Origin: Actinophytocola sp.
GTDB taxonomy: Bacteria > Actinomycetota > Actinomycetes > Mycobacteriales > Pseudonocardiaceae
Length of the DNA: 64,000 nt
Direction of reading: 5' to 3'
NCBI GenBank assembly: GCA_009377395.1
Contig: WHUB01000004.1
Coordinates: 20,458 to 84,457 of the forward strand
Positions 14,916 through 22,989 of this stretch are shown piece by piece. The position numbers and the translations under genes were made by a program. The stretch's first letter is position 1, and the number at the start of each line of letters is the position of its first letter. The notes beneath the pieces are model-generated. The model was not told the DNA's origin. It did no database searches and was given only the letters and a program-made list of their open reading frames with translations.

Positions 14916-17850
14916 CCCGTTCGGCACCGCCGCGCTGCGCGACGCCGCGTTGCAGGCGTGGCGTGCCTCGCCGACCCGGTTCACCGAGGACGCCAACGCC
15001 GAGGAGGACCTGCGCCTCGGCGGCTACGCCGACCGGCTGTTCGTCGAGCTGGCGCAGAACGCCGCCGACGCGGCCACCCTCGCCGGGGTGCCCGGTCGGC
15101 TGCGGGTGTCGGTGGCCGACGGTGAGCTGCGGGTGGCCAACATCGGCGCGCCACTCGACGCCGACGGCGTCGCCGCGCTCGCCTCGCTGCGAGCGTCCGC
15201 CAAGCGCGCCGGGCTGACGGTCGGCCGGTTCGGGGTCGGGTTCGCCGCCGTGCTCGCGGTGTCGAGCGAGCCACGGGTGGTCTCACGCACCGGGAGCGTG
15301 GCGTTCTCCGAGACGCGGACGCGGGCGGCCGTCGCCGAGCTGCCTGAGCTGGCGCCGCAGCTGCGCAGGCGGGACGGCGCGGTGCCGGTGCTGCGGTTGG
15401 TGTGGCCGGTCGAGGAGCGGCCGCCGGAGGGCTTCGACACCGAGGTGCGACTGCCGCTGCGCCCCGGCGTCGACATCGACGCGCTGCTGGCCGGTATCGC
15501 CGCCGAGATCGACGACGTGCTGCTCACGCTGCCCGAGCTGACGCGGATCGAGCTGCCGGACGCGGTGTGGACTCGATCAGGGTCCGAGGTCGTGACGATC
15601 GCCCGTGACGGCGAGCCGGTCCGGCGGTGGCGGGTGCGCGAGACCGATGGCGAGCTCACCGCCGAGCAGGCGGCGACGCTCGGCGTCGAGGCCGTGCCCC
15701 GATGGACCGCGCTGTGGGCGTTGCCGGTCGACGCCGACGGCGCGCCGGTGCCGCTGGAGCACGACGTGCTGCACGCGCCGACCCCGACCGACGAGCGGCT
15801 CAGCCTGCCGGCGCGGCTGATCGCGTCGGTGCCGGTCGAGCCGTCGCGCAGGCGGGTGCTCGCGGGCCCGGCCGCGTCGGCCGTGCTGGCCGGTGCCGCC
15901 GATGAGTACCTGGCGCTGGTGCGGTCGGTCGATGTCGAACATCGGTTGGCGCTGGTGCCGTCGTCCGGCTTCCCGCTGTCCGAAGTGGACTCGACGCTGC
16001 GTGATCTGGTCGCGGACCGACTGCGGTCGGAGTCGTGGCTGCCGCGTGCGGGCGGCGGTGAGCTGTCCGGCGGTGGGGCGCGGGTGCTCGACGTCGACCA
16101 GCCCGAGCTTGCCGCGCTGCTCGGTGACGTGCTGGACGACGTGGCGGCTCCGGCGGGGCCGGGCGTGCTGCGGGCGCTGGCGCCGCTCGGCGCGGCGACG
16201 CTCACCGTCGGCGGCGCCGTGGACGCCCTCGCCGGGACCTCCCGGCCCGCGAGCTGGTGGCGTCAGCTGTACGACCTGCTCACGACGGCCCTCGACGCGC
16301 ACGCGGTCAGCGCCGACGCGCTGTCGGGCGTTCCGGTGCCGCTGATCGACGGCAGGCTGGTGACCGGTGTGCGGGGTGTGCTGTTGCCCGAGTTCGCCGC
16401 GCCGGAGCTGCTCGAGCTGGTCGCGGCGGCCGACGTGGTCGGGCTGCACGTCGCCGACCCCGAGGTGGCGCATCCGCTGCTGCGGCGGATCGGCGCGAGC
16501 GGGGTCGACGCGCCCGGGCTGCTGGCCGCACCCGCGGTGCGGGCGGCGGTAGAACGCAGCGCGACCGACGCGGCGGCGGGGATGGATGTGGGTCCGCTGC
16601 TGCGGCTGGTGCTGCGGCTGGTGTCCGAGGTCGGCGCCGGTCCCGACTACGGCTGGCTCGGCGCGCTGGCGCTGCCCGCCGCCGATGGCGACTGGCGCCG
16701 GGCGGACGAGCTGCTGCTGCCGTCCTCCCCGCTGCTCGACGTTGTCGCCGAGGACGCGATCGGCGCGGATGGCCCGCTCGACGTGCTCGACAAGGATCTC
16801 GCCGCACGCTGGACCTCCGAGACGCTGCGCGCGGTGAGGGTGCTGGACGGCTTCGCCGTCGTCGCCGACGCCGAGCCGGTCGAGGCCGACCACGACCTAC
16901 CCGACGAGCAGGAGTGGTGGGACTCCCGCGCCGAGCCGCCCGCGTCGCTGCTCGCGGTGCGCGACCTCGACCTGGTGGCCGACGACGCCTGGCCCGCCGC
17001 GCTCCGGCTGCTGGCCGGGCAGCGCGAGACGTGGCAGGCGGTCACCGCGCCCGGCGGGCACACCGGGTGGTGGCTGGCGCGGTTCGCCGAGCTCGGCGGT
17101 CGGCCGCCGAACGCGTGGCGGCTACCGGAGTGCGAGACGCTGACCGGGCTCTACGACCCCGTGCCAGAGCTGGGGCTTTCGCGGGACGTGCTGGTCGCCG
17201 CCGGGGTGCGGGAGACGCTCGGCGTCACCGACGCCGAGGACGCCGATGACCTGCTCGGCAGGCTGGCCGATCCGGTGCGATCGCCTCGGCAGGGCGTCGT
17301 GCTGCGAGCGCACGCGGCGCTGGCCGTGCTGCGGCCGGACCAGGCCGCCGCCGTCACCCCGCCCGACGCGGTGCGCGCGCTGGACGTCGGCGTCGCCGAC
17401 GCCGACGCGGTCGGCGTGCTCGACGCGCCATGGCTGCTCGGCGTGGTGGATCCGGCGACGCTGGTCGCCGCAGACACCGTCGCGGCGGCCGGCGCGCTCG
17501 CCGACGTGCTCGACCTGCCGCTGGCCAGCGAGCGGGTCGCGGGCACGGTGGTGTCCGAAGGGGAGCTGGCAGGCTGGTCCGAGCTGAGCGCGGTGCGTGC
17601 GGTGGCGGAGCTGCTGGACGTCGACGTCCCCGAGGGCGGCGTCAGCCTGCACGCCGAGTTGGCGGTCCGGCTGGACGGCGGCGCGGTGGTCGCCGCGCCG
17701 TGGTGGGTCGACACCGACGGCATCGTCCACGCCGACGACACCGAAGCCGGCCTCGCCCGCGCCTTCGCCCACACTGCCGGACGCTGGCCCGACCGCCACC
17801 TCATCACCGCCCTCCTCACCGACCCCTCCGCCACCACGCTGTTGGGCTGA
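14905..17850 (+). CDS. HSP90/sacsin-type GHKL ATPase domain protein
   Basis: 981-aa cytosolic protein. The N-terminal 250 residues carry the Bergerat (GHKL) ATP-binding fold: ELAQNAADAA (N-box with Asn that binds Mg-ATP), ELRVANIGAPLDADG (G1-like) and RFGVGFAAVL (G2-like), as in HSP90 and sacsin N-domains. The remaining 700 residues are Ala/Leu/Asp-rich with no domain that I recognise, and lack the classical HSP90 middle and C-terminal regions. A chaperone-like role is inferred from the ATPase fold only. Coupled to the DUF3027 gene, which suggests a shared pathway. Unusually high GC, like its neighbours, so there is no sign of recent transfer. Confidence 0.8.
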   Translation: MTADPFGTAALRDAALQAWRASPTRFTEDANAEEDLRLGGYADRLFVELAQNAADAATLAGVPGRLRVSVADGELRVANIGAPLDADGVAALASLRASAKRAGLTVGRFGVGFAAVLAVSSEPRVVSRTGSVAFSETRTRAAVAELPELAPQLRRRDGAVPVLRLVWPVEERPPEGFDTEVRLPLRPGVDIDALLAGIAAEIDDVLLTLPELTRIELPDAVWTRSGSEVVTIARDGEPVRRWRVRETDGELTAEQAATLGVEAVPRWTALWALPVDADGAPVPLEHDVLHAPTPTDERLSLPARLIASVPVEPSRRRVLAGPAASAVLAGAADEYLALVRSVDVEHRLALVPSSGFPLSEVDSTLRDLVADRLRSESWLPRAGGGELSGGGARVLDVDQPELAALLGDVLDDVAAPAGPGVLRALAPLGAATLTVGGAVDALAGTSRPASWWRQLYDLLTTALDAHAVSADALSGVPVPLIDGRLVTGVRGVLLPEFAAPELLELVAAADVVGLHVADPEVAHPLLRRIGASGVDAPGLLAAPAVRAAVERSATDAAAGMDVGPLLRLVLRLVSEVGAGPDYGWLGALALPAADGDWRRADELLLPSSPLLDVVAEDAIGADGPLDVLDKDLAARWTSETLRAVRVLDGFAVVADAEPVEADHDLPDEQEWWDSRAEPPASLLAVRDLDLVADDAWPAALRLLAGQRETWQAVTAPGGHTGWWLARFAELGGRPPNAWRLPECETLTGLYDPVPELGLSRDVLVAAGVRETLGVTDAEDADDLLGRLADPVRSPRQGVVLRAHAALAVLRPDQAAAVTPPDAVRALDVGVADADAVGVLDAPWLLGVVDPATLVAADTVAAAGALADVLDLPLASERVAGTVVSEGELAGWSELSAVRAVAELLDVDVPEGGVSLHAELAVRLDGGAVVAAPWWVDTDGIVHADDTEAGLARAFAHTAGRWPDRHLITALLTDPSATTLLG

Positions 17851-18006
17851 CGTCGTGTCCTGCGTTGGGGACGCTGTGTTCCACAGTCGCACCAGCGCCC
17901 AACGTGGAACTCGCGGGCGTGAGTGTGGGACACGACGGGAGGAGTGTGGGACACGCAGGCAGGAACGGAGGACACGACGGCACGAACGCAGGACACGACG
18001 CAAGAG
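17851..18006. repeat. GTGTCC/GGACAC iteron cluster filling a convergent gap
   Basis: The entire 156-bp gap between the ATPase gene and the DUF2530 gene is made of about seven units of 20-23 bp. On the left they read CGTCGTGTCCTGCGTTGG and GTGTTCCACAGTC; on the right they are inverted as GTGTGGGACACGACGGG (twice, varied), GGAACGGAGGACACGACGG and GAACGCAGGACACGACGC. Left and right halves can pair into a branched hairpin. The same units occur at 39898-39956, 40607-40645, 55949-56103 and in frame at 9904-10003. No cas genes and no constant spacer length, so this is not a CRISPR array. Confidence 0.8.
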
Positions 18007-18282
18007 TCACAGGCCGTGCTGGGCGCCGCGAGAGCCGCTGCGGGAGGCGCGGCGTTGCCAGGCGACGATGCCGAGGCCGACGAAACCGAGACCGACACCC
18101 GCGATCGCGGTGCCGAGCCACACGTCGACGTTCCGGTCGAACCCCAGCGCCAGCACCAGCAGCACCGCCAGCGCCGCCGCCCACGCCGATGTGCCGATCA
18201 CGACCGCGGGCATGAGGTCCACCAGCGGCTTCGGCAGCTCGGGTGGCGCGGCGGGCGGCGGGTCGTCTGGCACATCGGTCAC
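18007..18282 (-). CDS. DUF2530 small membrane protein
   Basis: 91-aa protein with a Pro-rich N-terminus (DDPPPAAPPELPKPLVDLMP) and two transmembrane helices (about residues 25-47 and 54-75), ending in a basic tail. It matches DUF2530 (Rv0879c of M. tuberculosis, same length) and sits next to the same MarR gene. Function unknown. GTG at 18282 is 8 nt downstream of a minus-strand TAGGCT -10 element, so it is probably leaderless. Confidence 0.85.
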   Translation of the reverse strand: MTDVPDDPPPAAPPELPKPLVDLMPAVVIGTSAWAAALAVLLVLALGFDRNVDVWLGTAIAGVGLGFVGLGIVAWQRRASRSGSRGAQHGL

Positions 18283-18290
18283 GGTCTTCA

Positions 18291-18316
18291 AGCCTACTGT
18301 GACCGCTCGGTAGGCT
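18291..18316. promoter_or_regulatory. Mirror-image divergent -10 elements for DUF2530 and marR
   Basis: AGCCTAC at 18291-18297 and GTAGGCT at 18310-18316 form an inverted repeat around a 12-bp centre. Each supplies a TAGGCT -10 element for the gene on its side, at the 7-8 nt distance expected for leaderless starts (GTG 18282 and ATG 18323). The MarR product could bind the same palindrome; that is inference. Confidence 0.6.
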
Positions 18317-18322
18317 GACGAA

Positions 18323-18754
18323 ATGGCACAAGCGGCGCATGAACGCACCCTCGCCAGCCAGCTGCGGCTCGCCGTGGTGAGGCTCAACCGTCGACTGCGG
18401 GCGCAGCACCCGCACACGAGCGTGTCGCTGACCCAGCTGTCGGCGATGTCGACGTTGCACAAGTGCGGCGCGCTGACGCCGGGTCGACTCGCGGCCAAGG
18501 AAGGCGTGCAGCCCCCGTCGATGACCAGAGTGATCGCGGCGCTGGAGGGGCTCGGCTATGTGGAGCGGCAGGCTCACCCCACCGACGGCAGACAGGCGAT
18601 CGTCGAGCTGACCGAGCACGGCCGGGGCTACGTCGAGGCGACGATCTCGGCGCGGGAGGCCTGGCTCGACGAGCGGCTGGCGCAACTGTCGGCCGACGAG
18701 CGGGAGACGCTGAGCGAAGCCGCCGAGATCATCGAACGGATGGCGGAAGGCTGA
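18323..18754 (+). CDS. MarR family transcriptional regulator
   Basis: 143-aa winged-helix regulator, counterpart of Rv0880. Recognition region LTPGRLAAKEGVQPPSMTRVIAALEGLGYVERQAHPTDGRQAIVELTEHG (about 53-100) has the MarR wing with the D-x-R motif (TDGR). Flanking helices form the dimer interface. The ligand is unknown. Probably leaderless (TAGGCT at 18311-18316). Divergent from the DUF2530 gene through a palindromic promoter, which could be its operator. No Cys near the N-terminus, so an OhrR-type peroxide sensor is unlikely. Confidence 0.87.
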   Translation: MAQAAHERTLASQLRLAVVRLNRRLRAQHPHTSVSLTQLSAMSTLHKCGALTPGRLAAKEGVQPPSMTRVIAALEGLGYVERQAHPTDGRQAIVELTEHGRGYVEATISAREAWLDERLAQLSADERETLSEAAEIIERMAEG

Positions 18755-18777
18755 CGCGCACCCCTTGCGCAACACAC

Positions 18778-18796
18778 ATAGGTTAGGCTAGCCTAA
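18778..18796. promoter_or_regulatory. IdeR/DtxR iron box
   Basis: The 19-mer ATAGGTTAGGCTAGCCTAA matches the iron-box consensus TTAGGTTAGGCTAACCTAA at 17 of 19 positions. It lies between the 3' ends of marR and sod, so it does not head either gene. A possible -35 TTGCGC (18765-18770) and -10 TAGCCT (18789-18794, inside the box) with an 18-bp spacer would give an iron-repressed rightward transcript. Confidence 0.85.
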
Positions 18797-18800
18797 TTGT

Positions 18801-18885
18801 TGTCCGCTTCGTGGTGGGAGCGGCAGTCAGTTCGGGAACAGACAGGGCCCGTGGCGGAGCAAGCGCCACGGGCCCTGTCGTATCG
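18801..18885 (+). ncRNA. Candidate IdeR-controlled small RNA
   Basis: Between the iron box and a strong terminator hairpin lie about 40 nt followed by a 16-bp stem, giving a predicted RNA of roughly 80-85 nt. The 5' part can form a small hairpin (CCGCT...AGCGG). No ribosome-binding site precedes the only short reading frame, which would run through the terminator stem. Iron-starvation sRNAs controlled by IdeR/Fur-type repressors have this layout. Existence and targets are inferred. Confidence 0.35.
18841..18879. terminator. Strong 16-bp-stem bidirectional terminator
   Basis: GACAGGGCCCGTGGCG (18841-18856) pairs perfectly with CGCCACGGGCCCTGTC (18864-18879) around a 7-nt loop. It ends the sod transcript (stop codon at 18895-18897) and would also end any rightward transcript from the iron-box promoter. 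Confidence 0.85.
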
Positions 18886-18894
18886 GTATAGATT

Positions 18895-19518
18895 CTAGCT
18901 GAGCAGCAGGCCGTTTCCGCCGTTGACGGCGTTGTCGAACCGCTTGCCGATCTCAGCCCAGTCGTAGACGTTCCACAGCGCCTTGGCGTAGTCCGGCTTG
19001 ACGTTCTTGTACTGCAGGTAGAAGGCGTGCTCCCACATGTCCGTCATCAGGATCGGGATGGTGGGCAGTGCCATGTTGTTGTGGTGGTCGCGCAGCTGCT
19101 GGATGATCAGTTTCTTGGCGAGCGGGTCCCAGGACAGCGCGGCCCAGCCGTTGCCCTGAATGGTCGTGGCGACCGCGTTGTAGTGGGCCTGGAACTTGTC
19201 GAACGAGCCGAAGCTGTCGTCGATCGCGGCGGCCAGCTCGCCGGTCGGCTTGTCACCGCCCTCCGGGGAGAGGATCTTCCACCACACCACGTGGTTGGCG
19301 TGCCCGGCGAGGTTGAACGCCAGCGTCGTCTCCAGGCCGACGATGGCGCCGAAGTCGCCCGCATCGCGCGCCGCTTCGAGCTTCTCCATCGTGTCGTTCG
19401 CGCCCTTGACGTAGGTCGCGTGGTGCTTGCTGTGGTGCAGCTCGTTGATCTCACCGGAGATGTACGGCTCGAGTGCGCCGTAGTCATAATCCAGGTCAGG
19501 AAGCTCGTACAGAGCCAT
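18895..19518 (-). CDS. sodA: Superoxide dismutase (Fe/Mn family)
   Basis: 207-aa Fe/Mn superoxide dismutase. N-terminal [37 protein letters not shown] carries the first metal-binding His, [15 protein letters not shown] the second His region, and the C-terminal [18 protein letters not shown] the Asp and His ligands. Metal preference cannot be decided from motifs alone. ATG 19518 has GGAGG 6 nt upstream; the longer open frame upstream was rejected. The nearby iron box is at the 3' end and on the far side of the terminator, so it does not directly control this gene. Confidence 0.95.
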   Translation of the reverse strand: MALYELPDLDYDYGALEPYISGEINELHHSKHHATYVKGANDTMEKLEAARDAGDFGAIVGLETTLAFNLAGHANHVVWWKILSPEGGDKPTGELAAAIDDSFGSFDKFQAHYNAVATTIQGNGWAALSWDPLAKKLIIQQLRDHHNNMALPTIPILMTDMWEHAFYLQYKNVKPDYAKALWNVYDWAEIGKRFDNAVNGGNGLLLS

Positions 19519-19617
19519 CTGCCCCTCCTTGAGGTTGACGCGGGTAAGTGGTCCGTGCGTACCCCAACCTAATAGGGATCTCATCGCCGGGCTAACCGGG
19601 TGATCAATGCGACGTAG

Positions 19618-21138
19618 TCACACCGGCCAGGTGTGCACCGGATCGCCCGCGTGCATGTGGTCCGTGTAGCGGATGAGCATGTCGTGCAACGCCGACTCGC
19701 GATCGGCGCCCGCGCGCTCCAGCCGGTCGACACAGTCCCGCTGCCACGCGGAGCCGGTGCGCCGGGTGAGGCAGCGGCGCTCGATGATGCCGAGGTAGCG
19801 GTCAGCGGCCCGCGCCGACACCCCGGCCGAGGCCAGCCCTGCCGCGGCCAGCGGCAGCAGCACCCGCAGCACCAGCTCGTCCGGACTCGACCAGCCGACA
19901 TCCGGCCAGTACAGCTGCGCGTCCATGCCGTCGCGCGCGCCGTTGTAGAGGTTCGTCTCGGCGGTCGCGAACGACATCGCCGACCAGACCGGGCGTTCCG
20001 CCTCCGCCAGCGCTCGCTGCGCGCCGTAGAAGAACGCCGCGTTGGCGGCGATGTCGGCCACCGTCGGTCCGGCGGGCAGCACCCGGTTCTCCACCCGCAG
20101 ATGCGCGACGCCGTCGACGCCGTCGACGACGTCGTAGACCGGCCGGTTCCAGCGCCACACCGTGCCGTTGTGCATCCGCAGCTCGGTCAGCTTCGGCGCG
20201 CCGCCCGACTCGAGGACATCGATCGGATCCTCCGAGTCGGTCTCGGTCAGCAGGCCGGGGAAGTAGCGCACGTTCTCCTCGAACAGGTCGAAGATCGACG
20301 TGATCCACTTCTCGCCGAACCACACCCTCGGTCGCACGCCCTGGTTCTTCAGCTCCTGCGGCCGGGTGTCGGTCGACTGCAGGAACAGCGGAATCCGGGT
20401 CTCGTGCCACAACGCCTTGCCGAGCAGGAACGGCGAGTTCGAGCCGATCGCGAGCTGCACGCCCGCGAGGCACTGCGACGCGTTCCAGTAGGGAGCGAAC
20501 TCGTCCGGGCCGACCTGCAAGTGCAGCTGCGCGGAGGTGCACGCGGCCTCGGGCAGGATCGAGTCGGCGTGGCTGCGCAGCGTCTCCGGACGCCTGCCGG
20601 GCAGCGCCAGCCCCTCCATCTCCAGCTGGGTCCGCTCGCCGCGCGCGGCGAGGATCTCGTCGTTGAGCAGCGAGTAGCGCGGGTTGCTCGTCAGCCACTT
20701 CGCCTCGAAGTGCTCCTCGTCCAGCGTCGGCAGGATGCCGATCATCGCGAGGCTCGCGCCCGCGTGCGCCGCCGAGATGTCGGCCTTGGTGAGGGAGTCG
20801 CGCAGCCAGCCGTCCAATTCGAACAGAGCGTCGCCGCCGAGGGTGCGGGGCGGCACGTTCAGTTCGAGGTTGTGCTGGCCGAGCTCCGATGTGAACACCG
20901 GATCGGCGAGGTGGTCGAGCACCTCGCCGTTGCTCATCGACGGCCGCATCGCGCCGTCGATGAGGTTCAGCTCGAGTTCGAGCCCGATTCGTTGCGGCTG
21001 CTCACAAAACCGCCCTTCCGTCAGCATCAGCTCGACCGAGTCGAGACAGCGCTGCACCTTGCGCCGGTAGTGTGCTCGCTCGGAGTTCGCCAGTACCTCG
21101 TTGACCATCCTGCCCCGCTTTTTCTCTCTTCGGCTCAT
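19618..21138 (-). CDS. Glutamate-cysteine ligase-like (GCS2 superfamily) protein
   Basis: 506-aa ATP-dependent carboxylate-amine ligase-like protein. RIGLELELNLIDGAMRPSMSNGEVLDHL near residue 50 resembles the Glu-rich ATP/Mg site of the glutamate-cysteine ligase superfamily, followed by HNLELNVPPRTL and HLQVGPDEFAPYWNASQCLAG. Relatives are annotated as glutamate-cysteine ligases, but mycothiol-producing actinobacteria do not need glutathione, and EgtA-like enzymes make gamma-glutamylcysteine for ergothioneine; no other ergothioneine genes are adjacent. Substrate therefore uncertain. Start ATG 21138 was chosen (GGGGG 6 nt upstream); ATG 21108 is an alternative. Confidence 0.75.
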   Translation of the reverse strand: MSRREKKRGRMVNEVLANSERAHYRRKVQRCLDSVELMLTEGRFCEQPQRIGLELELNLIDGAMRPSMSNGEVLDHLADPVFTSELGQHNLELNVPPRTLGGDALFELDGWLRDSLTKADISAAHAGASLAMIGILPTLDEEHFEAKWLTSNPRYSLLNDEILAARGERTQLEMEGLALPGRRPETLRSHADSILPEAACTSAQLHLQVGPDEFAPYWNASQCLAGVQLAIGSNSPFLLGKALWHETRIPLFLQSTDTRPQELKNQGVRPRVWFGEKWITSIFDLFEENVRYFPGLLTETDSEDPIDVLESGGAPKLTELRMHNGTVWRWNRPVYDVVDGVDGVAHLRVENRVLPAGPTVADIAANAAFFYGAQRALAEAERPVWSAMSFATAETNLYNGARDGMDAQLYWPDVGWSSPDELVLRVLLPLAAAGLASAGVSARAADRYLGIIERRCLTRRTGSAWQRDCVDRLERAGADRESALHDMLIRYTDHMHAGDPVHTWPV

Positions 21139-21319
21139 GGCGAACCCCCGGCGAACAACCGTGACACAGGTATTGACGCCCCAGCTAGCGGCCAAACTGG
21201 TGCTCTCGGTGAGTGAGAGCTAACGCTGCGCGATCAGGCCTCGGCGTGTCGTTTTCCGGCTGGCCGATCGGCCTAACCCGCGCGGGGAGAATGCGCAGCA
21301 CGATGGCAGAGTCAGGGGC

Positions 21320-22132
21320 GTGGCAACCGAGATCGTCATCGACGGTCCCGCCGACAACCGCGTCGACGACTTCCGGGATCTCAAACGCGCTGACCGGCGG
21401 CCGGACCGTCCCGGCGGCCGGGGACTGGTGATCGCCGAGGGCACGGTCGTCGTGCGCCGGATGCTGGCATCGCCGTACCGCGTGCACGCGTTGCTCGGGG
21501 TGCGGCGGCGTGTCGAGGAGTTGCGCGACGACCTCGCCGACGTTAGTTGTCCCGCCTACGTCGCGCCCGCCGACGTCATGGCCACCGTGGTCGGGTTCCA
21601 CCTCAACCGGGGCGTGCTCGCCGTCGCCGATCGCGTGCCACGGCCGTCAGTCGCGAAACTCGCCGCGAGCGCACGCACCGTGGCCGTGCTCGAGGGCGTC
21701 GGCGACCACGAGAACATCGGCTCGTTGTTCCGCAACGCCGCCGCGCTCGGCGTCGACGCGGTCTTGCTGGGCGCCGGGTGTGCCGATCCGCTGTACCGGC
21801 GCAGCGTGCGGGTGTCGATGGGACACGTGCTGCGGGTCCCGTTCGCGACCGACGAGCAGTGGCCGGACGCGCTGGACACCTTGCGCGGCAACGGGTTCCG
21901 CGTCGCGGCGCTGACACCGAGCGCGGACGCCGTGGCGGTGCGCGAGGCCGTGGCGCGGCCCGGCGAGCGGGTCGCGGTGCTGCTCGGCGCCGAGGGCGAC
22001 GGGTTGTCGGACGCGGCCATCGCGGCGTCGGATGTCGCGGTGCGCATCCCGATGGCCGGCGGCGTCGACTCACTCAATGTGGCCACCGCGGGCGCCATTG
22101 CGTTCTACGAGCTTGGCTGTGGAGTGCGCTAG
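21320..22132 (+). CDS. TrmH/SpoU family RNA 2'-O-methyltransferase
   Basis: 270-aa SPOUT methyltransferase, counterpart of Rv0881. An N-terminal substrate-binding domain (RGLVIAEGTVVVRRMLASPYRV) precedes the SpoU domain with its three motifs: EGVGDHENIGSLFRNAAALGVDAVLL (motif 1, Asn/Arg), VAVLLGAEGDGLSD (motif 2) and IPMAGGVDSLNVATAGAIAFYEL (motif 3), the last two forming the trefoil knot that binds S-adenosylmethionine. The exact RNA target (tRNA or rRNA) is not evident. GTG start at 21320. Confidence 0.9.
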   Translation: MATEIVIDGPADNRVDDFRDLKRADRRPDRPGGRGLVIAEGTVVVRRMLASPYRVHALLGVRRRVEELRDDLADVSCPAYVAPADVMATVVGFHLNRGVLAVADRVPRPSVAKLAASARTVAVLEGVGDHENIGSLFRNAAALGVDAVLLGAGCADPLYRRSVRVSMGHVLRVPFATDEQWPDALDTLRGNGFRVAALTPSADAVAVREAVARPGERVAVLLGAEGDGLSDAAIAASDVAVRIPMAGGVDSLNVATAGAIAFYELGCGVR

Positions 22133-22170
22133 GTTGGACCGGATAGCCGAGTCCGAGTCGGGAGGAGCAG

Positions 22171-22821
22171 GTGGAGCTGCGGGTCCGAGGTGATCGCGCC
22201 GTGCTCGCCCGGGGCGACACCGATGCCGGAGACGAGCTCGCGCCGGAGCAACTGCCGCTCGGGGCCGACCTCGCCGCCGCGCTGCACGAGTGGGCGCGGG
22301 TTGCCGCCGCGATGCGCAAGGCGGCGACCGGCGAGGGCGCCGGGCTGTCCGGCGCGGGCGACGACGCCGTCGGCGTGGTCTCGCGACGCGGGCGACAGCT
22401 CGCGGGCAGGGTCGCCACCGAGATGCGCATGACGGTGCATTACCGCGATCCCGTCACCGAGGTCGCCACCGTCGTCGTGCCGAGCTCGGACGAGGGCAGG
22501 CGGCGCGGGCCACGGCATGCGCGCGGCTACGACACCGGGCTGTTCCGCCGGACGCCGGGCGAGCCGACGCCGTGGGGACTCGGGCTCACCGCGTCGGGCA
22601 TCGTCGGGGTCGTCTCGCTCGTCGCGATGCTCGGGCTGATCTCGACGCTCGACCGCGCGATGCAGGGCTGGGTCGCCCTGCTCGGCGCCCTGGTCGTCAC
22701 CGGCGGCCTGCTGCCGTCGCTGTGGATCGGCAGGCGGGTGCCGATCATGCGCTGGGTGTGTTACGGCGCGGCGGCCGGCCTCGCGCTCTCGTGGGTCGGC
22801 GCGGTGTTCCTGCTGACGTAG
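22171..22821 (+). CDS. DUF2537 family membrane protein
   Basis: 216-aa protein. The N-terminal 130 residues are soluble (including a short ELRVRGD start and a charged RRRGPRHARGYDTG region); the C-terminus has three hydrophobic helices (about 135-160, 165-182 and 193-214). Matches the DUF2537 family, found beside the TrmH and SepH genes in mycobacteria (Rv0882). Function unknown. GTG at 22171 follows GGAGGAG at 3-4 nt. The last bases of its stop codon are the first bases of repeat copy C. Confidence 0.8.
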   Translation: MELRVRGDRAVLARGDTDAGDELAPEQLPLGADLAAALHEWARVAAAMRKAATGEGAGLSGAGDDAVGVVSRRGRQLAGRVATEMRMTVHYRDPVTEVATVVVPSSDEGRRRGPRHARGYDTGLFRRTPGEPTPWGLGLTASGIVGVVSLVAMLGLISTLDRAMQGWVALLGALVVTGGLLPSLWIGRRVPIMRWVCYGAAAGLALSWVGAVFLLT

Positions 22822-22982
22822 GTCGTGTCCCGTGGGTCTCGGTCGATGGGATCGGTGATCCAGACCGTTTGTGGCAAGGCGGAGGAGGAGAGCCATAGCG
22901 GAGCTATGGCCGACGACGACAACGCTGCCATCGGACGGTCTGGGCGCCGAGACCGCGACCACGGATCCGCGGGACACGACCT
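22820..22982. repeat. Long palindromic intergenic repeat, copy C (inverted)
   Basis: 163-bp copy in opposite orientation to A and B. The core shows CGATGGGATCGGTGATCCAG, CAAGGCGGAGGAGG and the centre CCATAG-CGGAG-CTATGG, all found as the complement in copy A. Outer arms AGGTCGTGTCCCG (22820-22832) and its exact complement at 22970-22982 differ completely from the arms of A and B yet pair perfectly with each other. It overlaps the DUF2537 stop and ends 7 nt before the convergent gene's stop. Confidence 0.9.
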
Positions 22983-22989
22983 TGCGGTC

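Noticed and set aside
17851..18006. Possible CRISPR-like array in the iteron cluster
   Set aside because: Units change orientation, unit spacing varies, there are no cas genes, and spacers are not unique fixed-length sequences.
18813..18893. Short open frame (about 26 codons) inside the iron-box transcript
   Set aside because: No ribosome-binding site, runs through the 16-bp terminator stem, composition gives no coding signal. A small RNA is simpler.
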